A DNA stretch of 64,000 nt from the NCBI RefSeq assembly GCF_902859935.1, contig NZ_CADIKI010000005.1, positions 248,001-312,000 on the forward strand. Direction: 5' to 3'. This DNA comes from Paraburkholderia fynbosensis. Lineage in GTDB: Bacteria; Pseudomonadota; Gammaproteobacteria; Burkholderiales; Burkholderiaceae. The notes under the pieces are model-generated. The model was not told where the DNA came from and did not search any database. It saw only the letters and a program-made list of their open reading frames with translations. Of the stretch, positions 18,905 through 26,877 are shown one piece after another (position 1 is the first letter of the stretch; every line of letters starts with the position of its first letter). The translations under genes were made by a program, and so were the position numbers.

Positions 18905-19759
18905 TCAGGCCGCCTTGGGCCGACCCTTGCGCCGCGCCGGGACCGGCTGCACCTTGGTCACCACCGGCGCGACTTTCAGACTGCGTTTGAAATACGGCGA
19001 GCTGAGCGTCGCCGCGCTCATGTCCGACACGGCTTCGAGCAACGCTGGCGCAAGCGCCTTCAAGCGCGCCTCCGGCAGGCGGCTCGTCGGTCCGGCGAGA
19101 CTCACCACGCCGACGGCGAGCCCGGTGACGGGATGGCGGACAACCGCGGCCATCGACGTCATCCCCACCTCGTAGGTGTCGCTCGCGACGCCGTAACCGC
19201 GTTTTCGCGCGCCGGCCAGGTCCTGGAGAAACTGCTGGATCGACTTCGGCGCCCTCGGCCCGGTCTGGCCCGCCTTGCCAATTCCACCCTGGCGCGACAC
19301 CAGTTCGAGCGCCTCTTCATCGCTCATCGTCGACAGCCACGCCTGCCCGCTCGCCGTGCAATGCAGCGGCGGCTGGCTGCCCATGTCCGGGTCGTAGCGC
19401 AGGCCGGATTTGGCGCCCTGCGCCTTGCCGACGAACGTGATGTGATCGTCCTCGACCACGCCGAGCCGCGCCAGTTCGCCCGAGGCCGAGGCGAGCCTGT
19501 CGAGCACGGGTTGCGAAATATCGAGCACGCCGCCCGTGGACAGCCAGATCAACGCCAGCGACACGAGCTTGAGCGCAAGGACGTACTCGCCGTGCTCGTC
19601 CTGCCGCACATACCCTTCTTCGCTCAGCTCGGCGAGCAAGCGGTGGGTTCCGCTGCGCGGGATGTTCAGCGTGTCGGCGATCGCGGCCAGTTGCATGCTG
19701 CCGCCCTGCTTCGCCAGCAATTCGATGATCGCCAGTGCCCGCTCAAGATTCCCCGCCAT
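18905..19759 (-). CDS. IclR-family transcriptional regulator
   Basis: 284-residue regulator: N-terminal winged helix (RALAIIELLAKQGGSMQLAA, then IPRSGTHRLLAEL), and an IclR effector domain from about residue 85 with SGQAWLSTM near residue 167 and a C-terminal Arg/Lys-rich tail. The start at 19759 is preferred because the upstream ATG adds an unrelated hydrophobic leader. It is the last gene of the leftward unit after the AAHS permease, with its own 96-bp gap holding a weak operator-like site. It is the only transcription factor between 10.9 and 28.7 kb, so it is the natural candidate to bind the shared 21-bp operators. Confidence 0.88.
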   Translation of the reverse strand: MAGNLERALAIIELLAKQGGSMQLAAIADTLNIPRSGTHRLLAELSEEGYVRQDEHGEYVLALKLVSLALIWLSTGGVLDISQPVLDRLASASGELARLGVVEDDHITFVGKAQGAKSGLRYDPDMGSQPPLHCTASGQAWLSTMSDEEALELVSRQGGIGKAGQTGPRAPKSIQQFLQDLAGARKRGYGVASDTYEVGMTSMAAVVRHPVTGLAVGVVSLAGPTSRLPEARLKALAPALLEAVSDMSAATLSSPYFKRSLKVAPVVTKVQPVPARRKGRPKAA

Positions 19760-19793
19760 ATATGAACTCTCAGTTCGACTTAGATACCGAATG

Positions 19794-19808
19794 AGAACAC
19801 AATTCCAC
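19794..19808 (-). promoter_or_regulatory. Weak regulon-operator-like site ahead of the IclR gene
   Basis: Minus strand reads GTGGAATTGTGTTCT, matching 11 of 15 positions of GTGGAATACTATTCC. The left half is intact and the right half degenerate. Possible autoregulation. Confidence 0.35.
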
Positions 19809-19855
19809 ATCGGAATTCAAGCACCCCGCATTCCGGTGTGATACCGAGCGCCGGC

Positions 19856-21238
19856 CTAGTGGCCGGCAACCTCGACCCGCAGCACCGGCCCGCGATGCCG
19901 CGCGCCTTTCAGAAGCACCGCAGCGGCGCCCACCGCGGCTGGAATCGCCAGTGCCGTGAACACCTCGCCGAAGCCCCAGTTCGCGTGCAGCATGCTGGCG
20001 CCGAGCATGGCCCCCGCGATGCCGCCGAAGCGGCCGATGCCGAGCATCCAGCTCGTGCCGGTCGCGCGCATACGGGTCGGATACGATCCGGCGGCGAGCG
20101 CGCAAAAGCCGGTGTTCGAGCCGTTCATGCAGTAACCCATGCCGAACGCCAGCACGCTGATGCCGACGATGCCATGCCCCGGCAAACCCATGTACCACGC
20201 AAAGACCCCGCCGACGAACACCGTCGCCCCCAACGCGCGATGCGGGTTGACGCGGTCCATCAGCCAGCCGATCGCGAGCGAGCCGATGGTGCCGCCCGCC
20301 TGAAACAGCGCCCCGACGATCGCCGCCTGTTCGAGGGTGAAGCCGGCGCCGCGAATCAGGGTCGGCAGCCAGCTACCGAGCAGGTACACCGTCAAGAGAC
20401 CCGCGAAGTAGCAGACCCACAGCATTACCGTGCCGAACAGGTAGTCGCGCGAGAGGATCAGACGGACCGGGCTGCGTTCGCGCTGCGGCGTGTCGTGCGC
20501 GACGAAACGCGTTGCGCGATCGGCGAGGCCGGCTGTGATGCGGTTCATCACCGTGACGAGGCGCGTGCGGCGGGTTTCCTTCAAGGCGAGAAAACGCGCG
20601 GACTCGGGCAGCCATTTGATCATCAGCGGCACGTAGAGAATCGGCAGCACGCCGCCGAGGATCAGCACCGAGTGCCAGCCGTGCGCCGCGATCAACCACG
20701 CGCTGATGAAGCCGCCGCCGGCCGCGCCGAGCGTGAAGCCGCAGAACACGGTCGTCACCATCAGCGCGCGGCAGCGTTGCGGCGCGTATTCGGCCATCAG
20801 CGTGGCAGCGTTGGGCATCGACGCACCCAGTCCCAGGCCAGTCAGAAAACGCAGCACCGCCAGTTCGCCGACGTTGCTCGCGAACGCCGAGCCCAGACTC
20901 CAGACGCCGAAGAACAGCACCGCGCCGGTCATCACCGTCTTGCGGCCGAAGCGGTCCGCGAGCGGCCCCGCGCCCAGCGCGCCGAACGCGAGGCCGAGCA
21001 GGCCGCCGCTCATCACCGGGCCGAGCGCATCGCGCGGAATCGCCCAGGCGGTGGACAGCGCCGGCGCGATGAAGCCGACCATCACGGTGTCGAGCCCATC
21101 GAGCGTGACGATGAACATGCACATCAACAGCACGAGAATCTGAAAGCGTCCTACTGGCTGTTCGTCGAGAAGCTTTTGCACGTCGATGACGCGCGCTGCC
21201 CGCGCGTCTGACCCGACGCGCTTCAATGATGCCTTCAT
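19856..21238 (-). CDS. MFS permease, aromatic acid:H+ symporter (AAHS) family
   Basis: 460-residue, 12-span symporter. The leader RVIDVQKLLDEQPVGRFQ and first-span motif TLDGLDTVMVGFIAPAL (Asp residues essential in PcaK/BenK-type permeases) are typical AAHS. GPLADRFGRKTVM is motif A of loop 2-3. Members import benzoate-like, hydroxybenzoate-like or shikimate/quinate-like acids. It lies downstream of the TIM-barrel gene (114 bp) in the leftward unit and gives the regulon a second uptake route besides the ABC importer. Confidence 0.9.
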   Translation of the reverse strand: MKASLKRVGSDARAARVIDVQKLLDEQPVGRFQILVLLMCMFIVTLDGLDTVMVGFIAPALSTAWAIPRDALGPVMSGGLLGLAFGALGAGPLADRFGRKTVMTGAVLFFGVWSLGSAFASNVGELAVLRFLTGLGLGASMPNAATLMAEYAPQRCRALMVTTVFCGFTLGAAGGGFISAWLIAAHGWHSVLILGGVLPILYVPLMIKWLPESARFLALKETRRTRLVTVMNRITAGLADRATRFVAHDTPQRERSPVRLILSRDYLFGTVMLWVCYFAGLLTVYLLGSWLPTLIRGAGFTLEQAAIVGALFQAGGTIGSLAIGWLMDRVNPHRALGATVFVGGVFAWYMGLPGHGIVGISVLAFGMGYCMNGSNTGFCALAAGSYPTRMRATGTSWMLGIGRFGGIAGAMLGASMLHANWGFGEVFTALAIPAAVGAAAVLLKGARHRGPVLRVEVAGH

Positions 21239-21352
21239 GGGTTGTCTCCGGATCGTTATTTGTTGTTATCGATTAGGAACGCCAAGTCCGAGCTCCGACT
21301 TGCGCGGGCTCGTCAGTGGACTGTGCAACGGACTGTGCGACAGTCACGCGCT

Positions 21353-22186
21353 TTAGCCGGCCGCGTATGTTTGCGCCAGCACGGCAAGCGTCGCCTCGCG
21401 CAGCTTGCGGGCACGTTCAAGCGCCGGCGCGGTCTTCGCCCACTGCTCGGTCGGCACCTCGATGCTGAGCGGCAGATGGGCGGGCAGCGCACGCAGAATG
21501 CCAGCGAGATCGATGCCGCCTTCGCCTGGGATCATCCGCTCGCAGCGCGCCTGGAAGAGCAGCGTCTCCAGATCGGTGGGGCGCTCGGCAGGCGCATCGC
21601 AGAACTGCACGTAGCCGAAGTACTCGCGCGGCAGTGCCGCGAGTTCTTCTGTCGACGAACCGGCGCGGTCGAAGTGAATCGGGTCGATGATGAGGCCGGT
21701 ATTGCTGCGGCTCGCGGCCTTGACGATGCGCGCGCCCTGCGTGATGTCCTTCACGTCGGTCCACGGCATCGGTTCGAGCGACGGCGACAGTCCCAGCGGC
21801 TTCGCGAGATCGCAGAGCTGCGCGAGACGATCCGCGGTGCGCGCTTCGTCGGGATCGTTGCCGGCCACCAGCACGTAGCGTGCGCCCAGCTCCGCGCCGG
21901 TCTCGAGCATCGCCTTGTAGTCGGTGACATGCGTGTCCGGCTTCAGGCGCAGAATCTCGATGTCGAGCACCTTGATGCCGGTGTCGCGCAAGCGCGCGAG
22001 CGTCTCGCGTTTCAGCGGCGTATCGCCGATGATCTCGTGGCGCACCTCGTGATCGGTTGCAGGCAACAGGCGCAGGCCGACGTAGTCGTAGCGCGCCTGC
22101 GCGGCGCACTCCACCATCTGCGGCGGCGTCAGTTCGAGCGCGGTCAGTGCCGAGAGAGAAAGCGCGCGCGTGTTGTGCTGTGTCAT
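21353..22186 (-). CDS. Sugar phosphate isomerase/epimerase-type TIM-barrel protein
   Basis: 277-residue xylose-isomerase-like TIM barrel (AP-endonuclease 2 family). Metal-ligand-like acidic and His positions are present: SLEPMPWTD near 136-144, IIDPIHFDR near 166-174, QFCDAP near 194-199 and SIEVPTEQW near 241-249. The start at 22186 has AAGGAA upstream; a longer reading into the preceding gene is not supported. The fold covers isomerases, inosose dehydratases (IolE) and 3-dehydroshikimate dehydratases, all of which act on cyclic or linear polyols, which fits the company it keeps. Confidence 0.82.
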   Translation of the reverse strand: MTQHNTRALSLSALTALELTPPQMVECAAQARYDYVGLRLLPATDHEVRHEIIGDTPLKRETLARLRDTGIKVLDIEILRLKPDTHVTDYKAMLETGAELGARYVLVAGNDPDEARTADRLAQLCDLAKPLGLSPSLEPMPWTDVKDITQGARIVKAASRSNTGLIIDPIHFDRAGSSTEELAALPREYFGYVQFCDAPAERPTDLETLLFQARCERMIPGEGGIDLAGILRALPAHLPLSIEVPTEQWAKTAPALERARKLREATLAVLAQTYAAG

Positions 22187-22242
22187 GTGGTTTCCTTGAA
22201 TCCGGTTGTCCGTTCGAGCGTGATACACGTTCAGCGCCACCT

Positions 22243-22854
22243 TCAGCGCAGCGGCGAAAACGGCGCGGGCACGCAGATGGTCGATTCCATCGTGGTCAAA
22301 TGCGCGGGGCCGCCCTTGGGCGGCCAGATGCCGTCCTTCACCGCTTCGGCGCGAATCCGCGAACGTTCGTCGACGCTCGCGTACGGCCAGATGTTCAGAA
22401 AGCGCGGCACGGCGCCTTCGAGCGAATACATCGCACCGATCAGCGGCGAGCGCTGCGTGCGTTCCGGCAGCGCTTTTTCCCACGCATCGATGGTGTGCTG
22501 CAGGCTCGCGAGCTTTGTCCCATAGACACGCATTTCGTAGATGCCGCCGTGCACGGCAGGCTCGATCGGCGGCAGGAACGGGAACAGCGAATAGCTGTCG
22601 ATCTTCACATCGGTGACGCACTCGCCGCAGCCAAACGGGTTGCCTTCGAGCAGCATGCGCTTGCGCTCGCTGACGAGCGCGGCCTCCGATTCGAAACCGC
22701 GCAACACCAGCACTTGCCCGAGTACACCGATATCCGAATACCAGCAGCCGAGCAGTTTCGAACCGGACTGATCGCCGCTTGCCTTGATGCTTTCGAAGAC
22801 CTGAGCATTCGAGCCGATTTTCACGGTAAGCGTCACTACGTCATAGAGGGTCAT
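22243..22854 (-). CDS. NIPSNAP-domain protein
   Basis: 203-residue protein with two ferredoxin-like halves. The second begins IYEMRVYGTKLASLQHTIDAWEKALPERT (in part), the NIPSNAP signature, and contains FLNIWPYAS. NIPSNAP proteins are small alpha+beta barrels often found beside catabolic enzymes; biochemical role is not settled. Its ATG overlaps the stop of flavoprotein 2 (ATGA), so the two are translationally coupled and probably work together. Confidence 0.8.
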   Translation of the reverse strand: MTLYDVVTLTVKIGSNAQVFESIKASGDQSGSKLLGCWYSDIGVLGQVLVLRGFESEAALVSERKRMLLEGNPFGCGECVTDVKIDSYSLFPFLPPIEPAVHGGIYEMRVYGTKLASLQHTIDAWEKALPERTQRSPLIGAMYSLEGAVPRFLNIWPYASVDERSRIRAEAVKDGIWPPKGGPAHLTTMESTICVPAPFSPLR

Positions 22855-24608
22855 TGGATGTGTCCTTGCATGTGATTGGAGAGAGGCGCGGCGGGCTGCG
22901 TCTGAGCCGAACCGGCGAGAGCGAGTCCCGCGATGTAGCCGAAAGTCATTGCCGGGCCGAGCGTGATGCCGCCAGCCGGATAGCAGCCGCCCATCATGCT
23001 GGCGCTATCGTTGCCCGTCGCGAACAGACCGGCGATCGGCTGGTGCTCGTCATCGAGGACGCGGGCGGCGGCATCGGTCGCCAGACCGGCGAAGGTGCCG
23101 AGGCTGCCGGGAAGCAGTTTGACTGCGTAAAACGGGCCGTTTTCGAGCGGCGCTACGCATGGGTTGGGCTTGTGAAGCGCGTCGCCCTGCATACGGTTGT
23201 AGGGTGTCGAGCCTCGGTGGAAATGCGGATCGAGGCCGTTTTTCGCGTACGTGTTGTAGGCGGCCACGGTGTTCGCGAGTCCGTGCGGATCGATACCGCA
23301 TTGCGCGGCCAACGTGGCGAGGCTGTCCGCGCGTTTCAGATAGCCCGAGCGCCGATAGGGGCCGGTCGGAAACGGAAACGGCCTCGATACGCCGAGACCG
23401 TAACGGCGCTGGAACCGGTGGTCGCAAATCAGCCACGCGCACACTTCGTCGTCTTGCGGCGTCGCCTCGAAGAGCGCGTTCATCAGGTCGTAATAGGACG
23501 ACGCTTCATTACCGAAGCGCCTGCCCGTGCGCGTCACTGCAATCACGCCAGGCTTCGCGCGCTCGATGAGATGCGGGAATGCCACCGGCGGCTCGCCCTC
23601 TCGTTGCGGCACGAGCGACACCGGCGCCCATGCGGCGGGCGCGCGAAGCGTGGCATCGAAATGGCCGCCGGCCGCCTCGCCGATGCGAATGCCGTCGCCG
23701 CTATTGGACAATGGCGCGGCCGACCAATGCTCGCGCCCTGACGGCGTGTAAGCGAAGGTGCGCGCGCGGCGCGCAACGTCATGCGGATAGCCTCCGCACG
23801 CTAGCACCACTCCCCGAGCAGCCCGCACTTCCTGCACGATTCCATCAGTCTCGATGTATGCGCCCACCACGCGGCCAGCCTCGCGAATCAGGCCGACGGC
23901 TTTCGCGTTCGAGCGCAGATCGACCCCATGATCCGCGGCCGATTTCAGCAGACGCGCAACCATCGCGTGACCGTTGACCAGGTGCATCGAGCGGCCGTAG
24001 CGCAGCTTGTGCAGTGCGAACGTCGCCAACCTTCGCGTGACATACAACGCGGAGCGCAGCGAGCGCGTCGCGTTAAAGAAATGGCTGAGGTCGGCGCCCG
24101 ATGCAATTCCCATCCCCCCGAGCGTCGTCACGGCGAGCGGTTGCCGCAGCTTGTCGATCAGCGGTCCCAGTTCACGGCCGTCGAACGGCATCGCGCAGAC
24201 CGAGCGGCCTCCCGTTCCGGCGCCGCCCGAGGTGTGAAAGTCCGGAATCTGGTTGCCGTCGACGAAACGCATCGACGTATGCCGCTCGAAGAACTCGACC
24301 ATACGCGGGCCGTGGTCCAGCAACGCGCCCGTCTTGGCCGAATCGAAATGCGAGCCGAGTTCGTTGCGCAGATAGGTGCGCGGCGCTTCGACATCCTCCG
24401 TGATCCCGGCACGCACGGCGAGCGGATTGCCGGGTATCCACATCCAGCCGCCAGACCACGCCGTCGTGCCGCCGAAGACCGCCTCCTTTTCCGCGACGAT
24501 GACCCGCAGTCCTCGCACGGCGGCGGTGACCGCCGCAGAAAGGCCGCCTGCGCCGGAGCCCAGTACCAGCACATCACATTCGAGCATCGGTTCGCGCTTC
24601 ATGGCCAA
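22851..24608 (-). CDS. FAD-dependent dehydrogenase, 3-ketosteroid-delta1-dehydrogenase-like (copy 2)
   Basis: 585-residue KstD-like flavoprotein: GSGAGGLSAAVTAA at the N-terminus (FAD), FGGTTAWSGGWMWIPGNPLA near residues 46-65, and C-terminal GPFYAVKLLPGSLGTFAGL and YPAGGITLGPAMTFGYIAG. A TTG at 24608 lies seven bases after GAGGAGG; an ATG two codons later (24602) is the alternative start. First gene of the unit flavoprotein 2, NIPSNAP, TIM barrel, AAHS permease, IclR. Operator B is only 26 bp upstream. It closely resembles copy 3 and less so copy 1. Confidence 0.86.
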   Translation of the reverse strand: MAMKREPMLECDVLVLGSGAGGLSAAVTAAVRGLRVIVAEKEAVFGGTTAWSGGWMWIPGNPLAVRAGITEDVEAPRTYLRNELGSHFDSAKTGALLDHGPRMVEFFERHTSMRFVDGNQIPDFHTSGGAGTGGRSVCAMPFDGRELGPLIDKLRQPLAVTTLGGMGIASGADLSHFFNATRSLRSALYVTRRLATFALHKLRYGRSMHLVNGHAMVARLLKSAADHGVDLRSNAKAVGLIREAGRVVGAYIETDGIVQEVRAARGVVLACGGYPHDVARRARTFAYTPSGREHWSAAPLSNSGDGIRIGEAAGGHFDATLRAPAAWAPVSLVPQREGEPPVAFPHLIERAKPGVIAVTRTGRRFGNEASSYYDLMNALFEATPQDDEVCAWLICDHRFQRRYGLGVSRPFPFPTGPYRRSGYLKRADSLATLAAQCGIDPHGLANTVAAYNTYAKNGLDPHFHRGSTPYNRMQGDALHKPNPCVAPLENGPFYAVKLLPGSLGTFAGLATDAAARVLDDEHQPIAGLFATGNDSASMMGGCYPAGGITLGPAMTFGYIAGLALAGSAQTQPAAPLSNHMQGHIQ

Positions 24609-24633
24609 TCCGCTTCCTCCTCGGGTAACTCAT

Positions 24634-24654
24634 TTGTTGAATACTATTCCATAT
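24634..24654 (-). promoter_or_regulatory. Regulon operator B (flavoprotein 2 unit)
   Basis: Matches TTGT-x-GAAT-xx-TATTCCA-TAT on the plus strand, facing the leftward gene as its reverse complement. Near-perfect dyad TTGAATAC/TATTCCA at 24637-24651. It is so close to the start codon (26 bp) that a bound protein would cover the promoter or early leader. Confidence 0.8.
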
Positions 24655-24718
24655 CGTTATTTTATTCAAACAAGGCTTAACCCTTAGCGCTCGGATGCCG
24701 AACCATGCCGCGCCTCAA

Positions 24719-25756
24719 TCAAAGGGCCGGCGCGACGCGCGCGCCCGCCGCCGCCGCGCGATGCACGGCGAAGGTCGCGGCCAGCGTGCGCGCCGCGTCC
24801 TCGCCCGAACAGACCGGGGTTTCGGCACCGGCGATCACGGCGGCGAAATGGCGCAACTGTTCTGCGTACGGATCGCCGCTGTGCGGCGTCGTGCGCTCGT
24901 GCGTCAGCGGTTCGTGCCAGCCTTTGCCGCCGCGGTATTCCCAGACGTCGAGTTGCGGCAGGGTCAGCGAGGCATCCGTGCCCGACACGAAATGCGTGTT
25001 CACCTGCTGACGGGGATAGTGCGCCGCCTCGCCCGCGGCGAGGTCCCAGTTCCAGGGCGAGGCCGCGCAATCGGACACGGCCAGCGTGCCAAGCGCGCCA
25101 TTCGCAAAGCGCAGGATGACGGCGGCGGTATCCTCGACTTCGAAGCCCCGTACCGCGTTGGACGTCAGCGCCTGCACGTCGACGATATCGCCGAGCAGGA
25201 AGCGCATCATGTCGATGTCATGAATCAGATTGATCAGGACCGGGCCACCGCCCTGGCGACGGCGCCATTCGATGTCGAAATAGGCGTCCGGTTTGTAGAA
25301 GGTGGCGAGAGCCGTGGCGGTGACCGGTTTGCCCAGTCGTCCCGACTGCACGATGTCGCGCGCGCGCCGCAGAATCGGATTGTGGCGGCGATGATGGCCG
25401 ACGAGCAGCGGCACGCGCGCCCCGAGCGCCGCGTCGTTCAATTGCCGGGCCTGTTCGACGGTGTCCGCCACGGGCTTTTCCATCAGCACGGGCACGCCGC
25501 GCGCGATACAGTCGAGCCCAACATCGGCATGCGTTGCATTGGGCGTCGCGACGATCGCGCCCTCGGGCCGCACGTCGTCGAGCATCGAGCGGTAGTCGGC
25601 GAACCAGCGCAGACCCTGGTCGCGCGCGAAGCTCTCGGCCTGTGGCGAAGGATCGGCGATCGCGACGATCGCGCACTGCGCATGCGAACGCGCGCGCTCG
25701 ACATGCATGCGCCCGATGGCTCCCGCGCCGATCAACGCCAAACGTCTCCTGCTCAT
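24719..25756 (-). CDS. Gfo/Idh/MocA-family NAD(P)-dependent oxidoreductase
   Basis: 345-residue dehydrogenase: GAGAIGRMHVERA at the N-terminus (nucleotide fold) and VPVLMEKPVAD near residues 90-100 with the catalytic Lys of the family. The C-terminal sheet domain includes GGGPVLINLIHDIDMMRFLLGD, where the conserved His-Asp lies. The ATG at 25756 has AAGGAG five to seven bases upstream. It is divergent from the shikimate-dehydrogenase-like gene with operator C between. Family members oxidise hydroxyl groups on inositols, sugars and related cyclic polyols. Confidence 0.85.
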   Translation of the reverse strand: MSRRRLALIGAGAIGRMHVERARSHAQCAIVAIADPSPQAESFARDQGLRWFADYRSMLDDVRPEGAIVATPNATHADVGLDCIARGVPVLMEKPVADTVEQARQLNDAALGARVPLLVGHHRRHNPILRRARDIVQSGRLGKPVTATALATFYKPDAYFDIEWRRRQGGGPVLINLIHDIDMMRFLLGDIVDVQALTSNAVRGFEVEDTAAVILRFANGALGTLAVSDCAASPWNWDLAAGEAAHYPRQQVNTHFVSGTDASLTLPQLDVWEYRGGKGWHEPLTHERTTPHSGDPYAEQLRHFAAVIAGAETPVCSGEDAARTLAATFAVHRAAAAGARVAPAL

Positions 25757-25829
25757 CTGTCTCTCCTTGGATTTGAGTGCTTCTGTAGTTAGCCGGCACA
25801 TCTGTCACGGCGTCTGAAACCTCATCTAT

Positions 25830-25850
25830 TTGTTGAATGCTATTCCATAT
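25830..25850 (+). promoter_or_regulatory. Regulon operator C (divergent Gfo/Idh and shikimate-dehydrogenase-like promoter)
   Basis: Matches TTGT-x-GAAT-xx-TATTCCA-TAT; differs from operator B at one base in 21. It lies 74 bp from the Gfo/Idh start and 118 bp from the other. Confidence 0.8.
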
Positions 25851-25967
25851 CAGATTAAAGTTCACCTAAAAATGTGCAGCAGGGACGAGCGACCCGGTCT
25901 GGATGACCGCGCACCGTTTCCGCTGTACAACGGGACCTGGAGACATTCAAAGGAGGTTGGAAACAGC

Positions 25968-26813
25968 ATGAGTCAGCAGAACGCATCTTCGTTTTCTCCG
26001 TCGCTCGATGAAGGCCTGAGCGGCGCGACGCGTATCTATTTCATCGTCGGCGACCCGATCGCGCAGGTCCGTTCGCCTGCCGGCGTCACCGCCGCATTGC
26101 GGGCGGCCGGCCGCGACGCGCTGGTAGTGCCCGCTCACGTGGCGCCTGCCGATCTGCCCGCATTCTTCGCGGGCGTGAAGCCGATGCACAACGTCGACGG
26201 CGTGATCATTACCGTGCCGCACAAGTTCAGCGCGGCCGGATATTGCACGACGCTTTCCGACGAAGCAGGCTTCCTCGGCGCAGTCAATACGCTGCGCCGT
26301 ACGCCCGACGGCCACTGGCACGGCGGCATGTTCGACGGCACGGGATTCGTCGCGGCGCTGAAGGATGCCGGGTGTGATCCGACGGGCAAGCGCGCGCTGC
26401 TCATCGGTGCTGGCGGCGCAGGCTCAGCGATCGGCCATGCCCTCGTGAGCGCGGGCGTCGCTTCGCTCGACATCCGCGATTACGATGCGGACCGCACGAC
26501 GTCGCTGACCGGGCGGCTCAATGCACTGCGACGTGGCAAGGTGAGCGGCGCCGCATCCGATGTCCAAGCGCATGCGTTCGATATCGTGGTCAACGCGTCG
26601 CCGCTCGGCATGCGCGCGGACGACCCGTTGCCTATCGACGTATCACGCTTGCAGCCCGAGACCTTCGTTGGCGACGTCGTCACGAAACCGCCGCTCACGC
26701 CGTTTATCGAAGCGGCCCGTGCCCGTGGCTGCCCAACGGTGACCGGCACGCAGATGTTCGGCCGTGTCTGCGACCGGATGGTGGAGTTTCTGCTGGAAGC
26801 GGCGCAGCCATAA
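25968..26813 (+). CDS. Shikimate dehydrogenase-like oxidoreductase
   Basis: 281-residue AroE-family enzyme. The catalytic Lys is kept (ITVPHK near residue 80), as are GAVNTL and the NADP loop GAGGAGSA near 147-154. The substrate pocket is changed: the usual SKSP near the N-terminus is VRSP, so the first carboxylate-binding Ser is Val, and the usual NTDG is MFDG (Asp kept, Asn-Thr lost). A catabolic or altered-substrate paralogue is therefore more likely than biosynthetic AroE. The ATG at 25968 follows AAGGAGG by about 12 bases. Divergent to Gfo/Idh and in the IclR regulon. Confidence 0.82.
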   Translation: MSQQNASSFSPSLDEGLSGATRIYFIVGDPIAQVRSPAGVTAALRAAGRDALVVPAHVAPADLPAFFAGVKPMHNVDGVIITVPHKFSAAGYCTTLSDEAGFLGAVNTLRRTPDGHWHGGMFDGTGFVAALKDAGCDPTGKRALLIGAGGAGSAIGHALVSAGVASLDIRDYDADRTTSLTGRLNALRRGKVSGAASDVQAHAFDIVVNASPLGMRADDPLPIDVSRLQPETFVGDVVTKPPLTPFIEAARARGCPTVTGTQMFGRVCDRMVEFLLEAAQP

Positions 26814-26877
26814 GCACAGAGCGCGGCGCACACGCGAATCTGAGTGTGCGCCGCGCTCTCGAGAAAAAACCCCGCCG

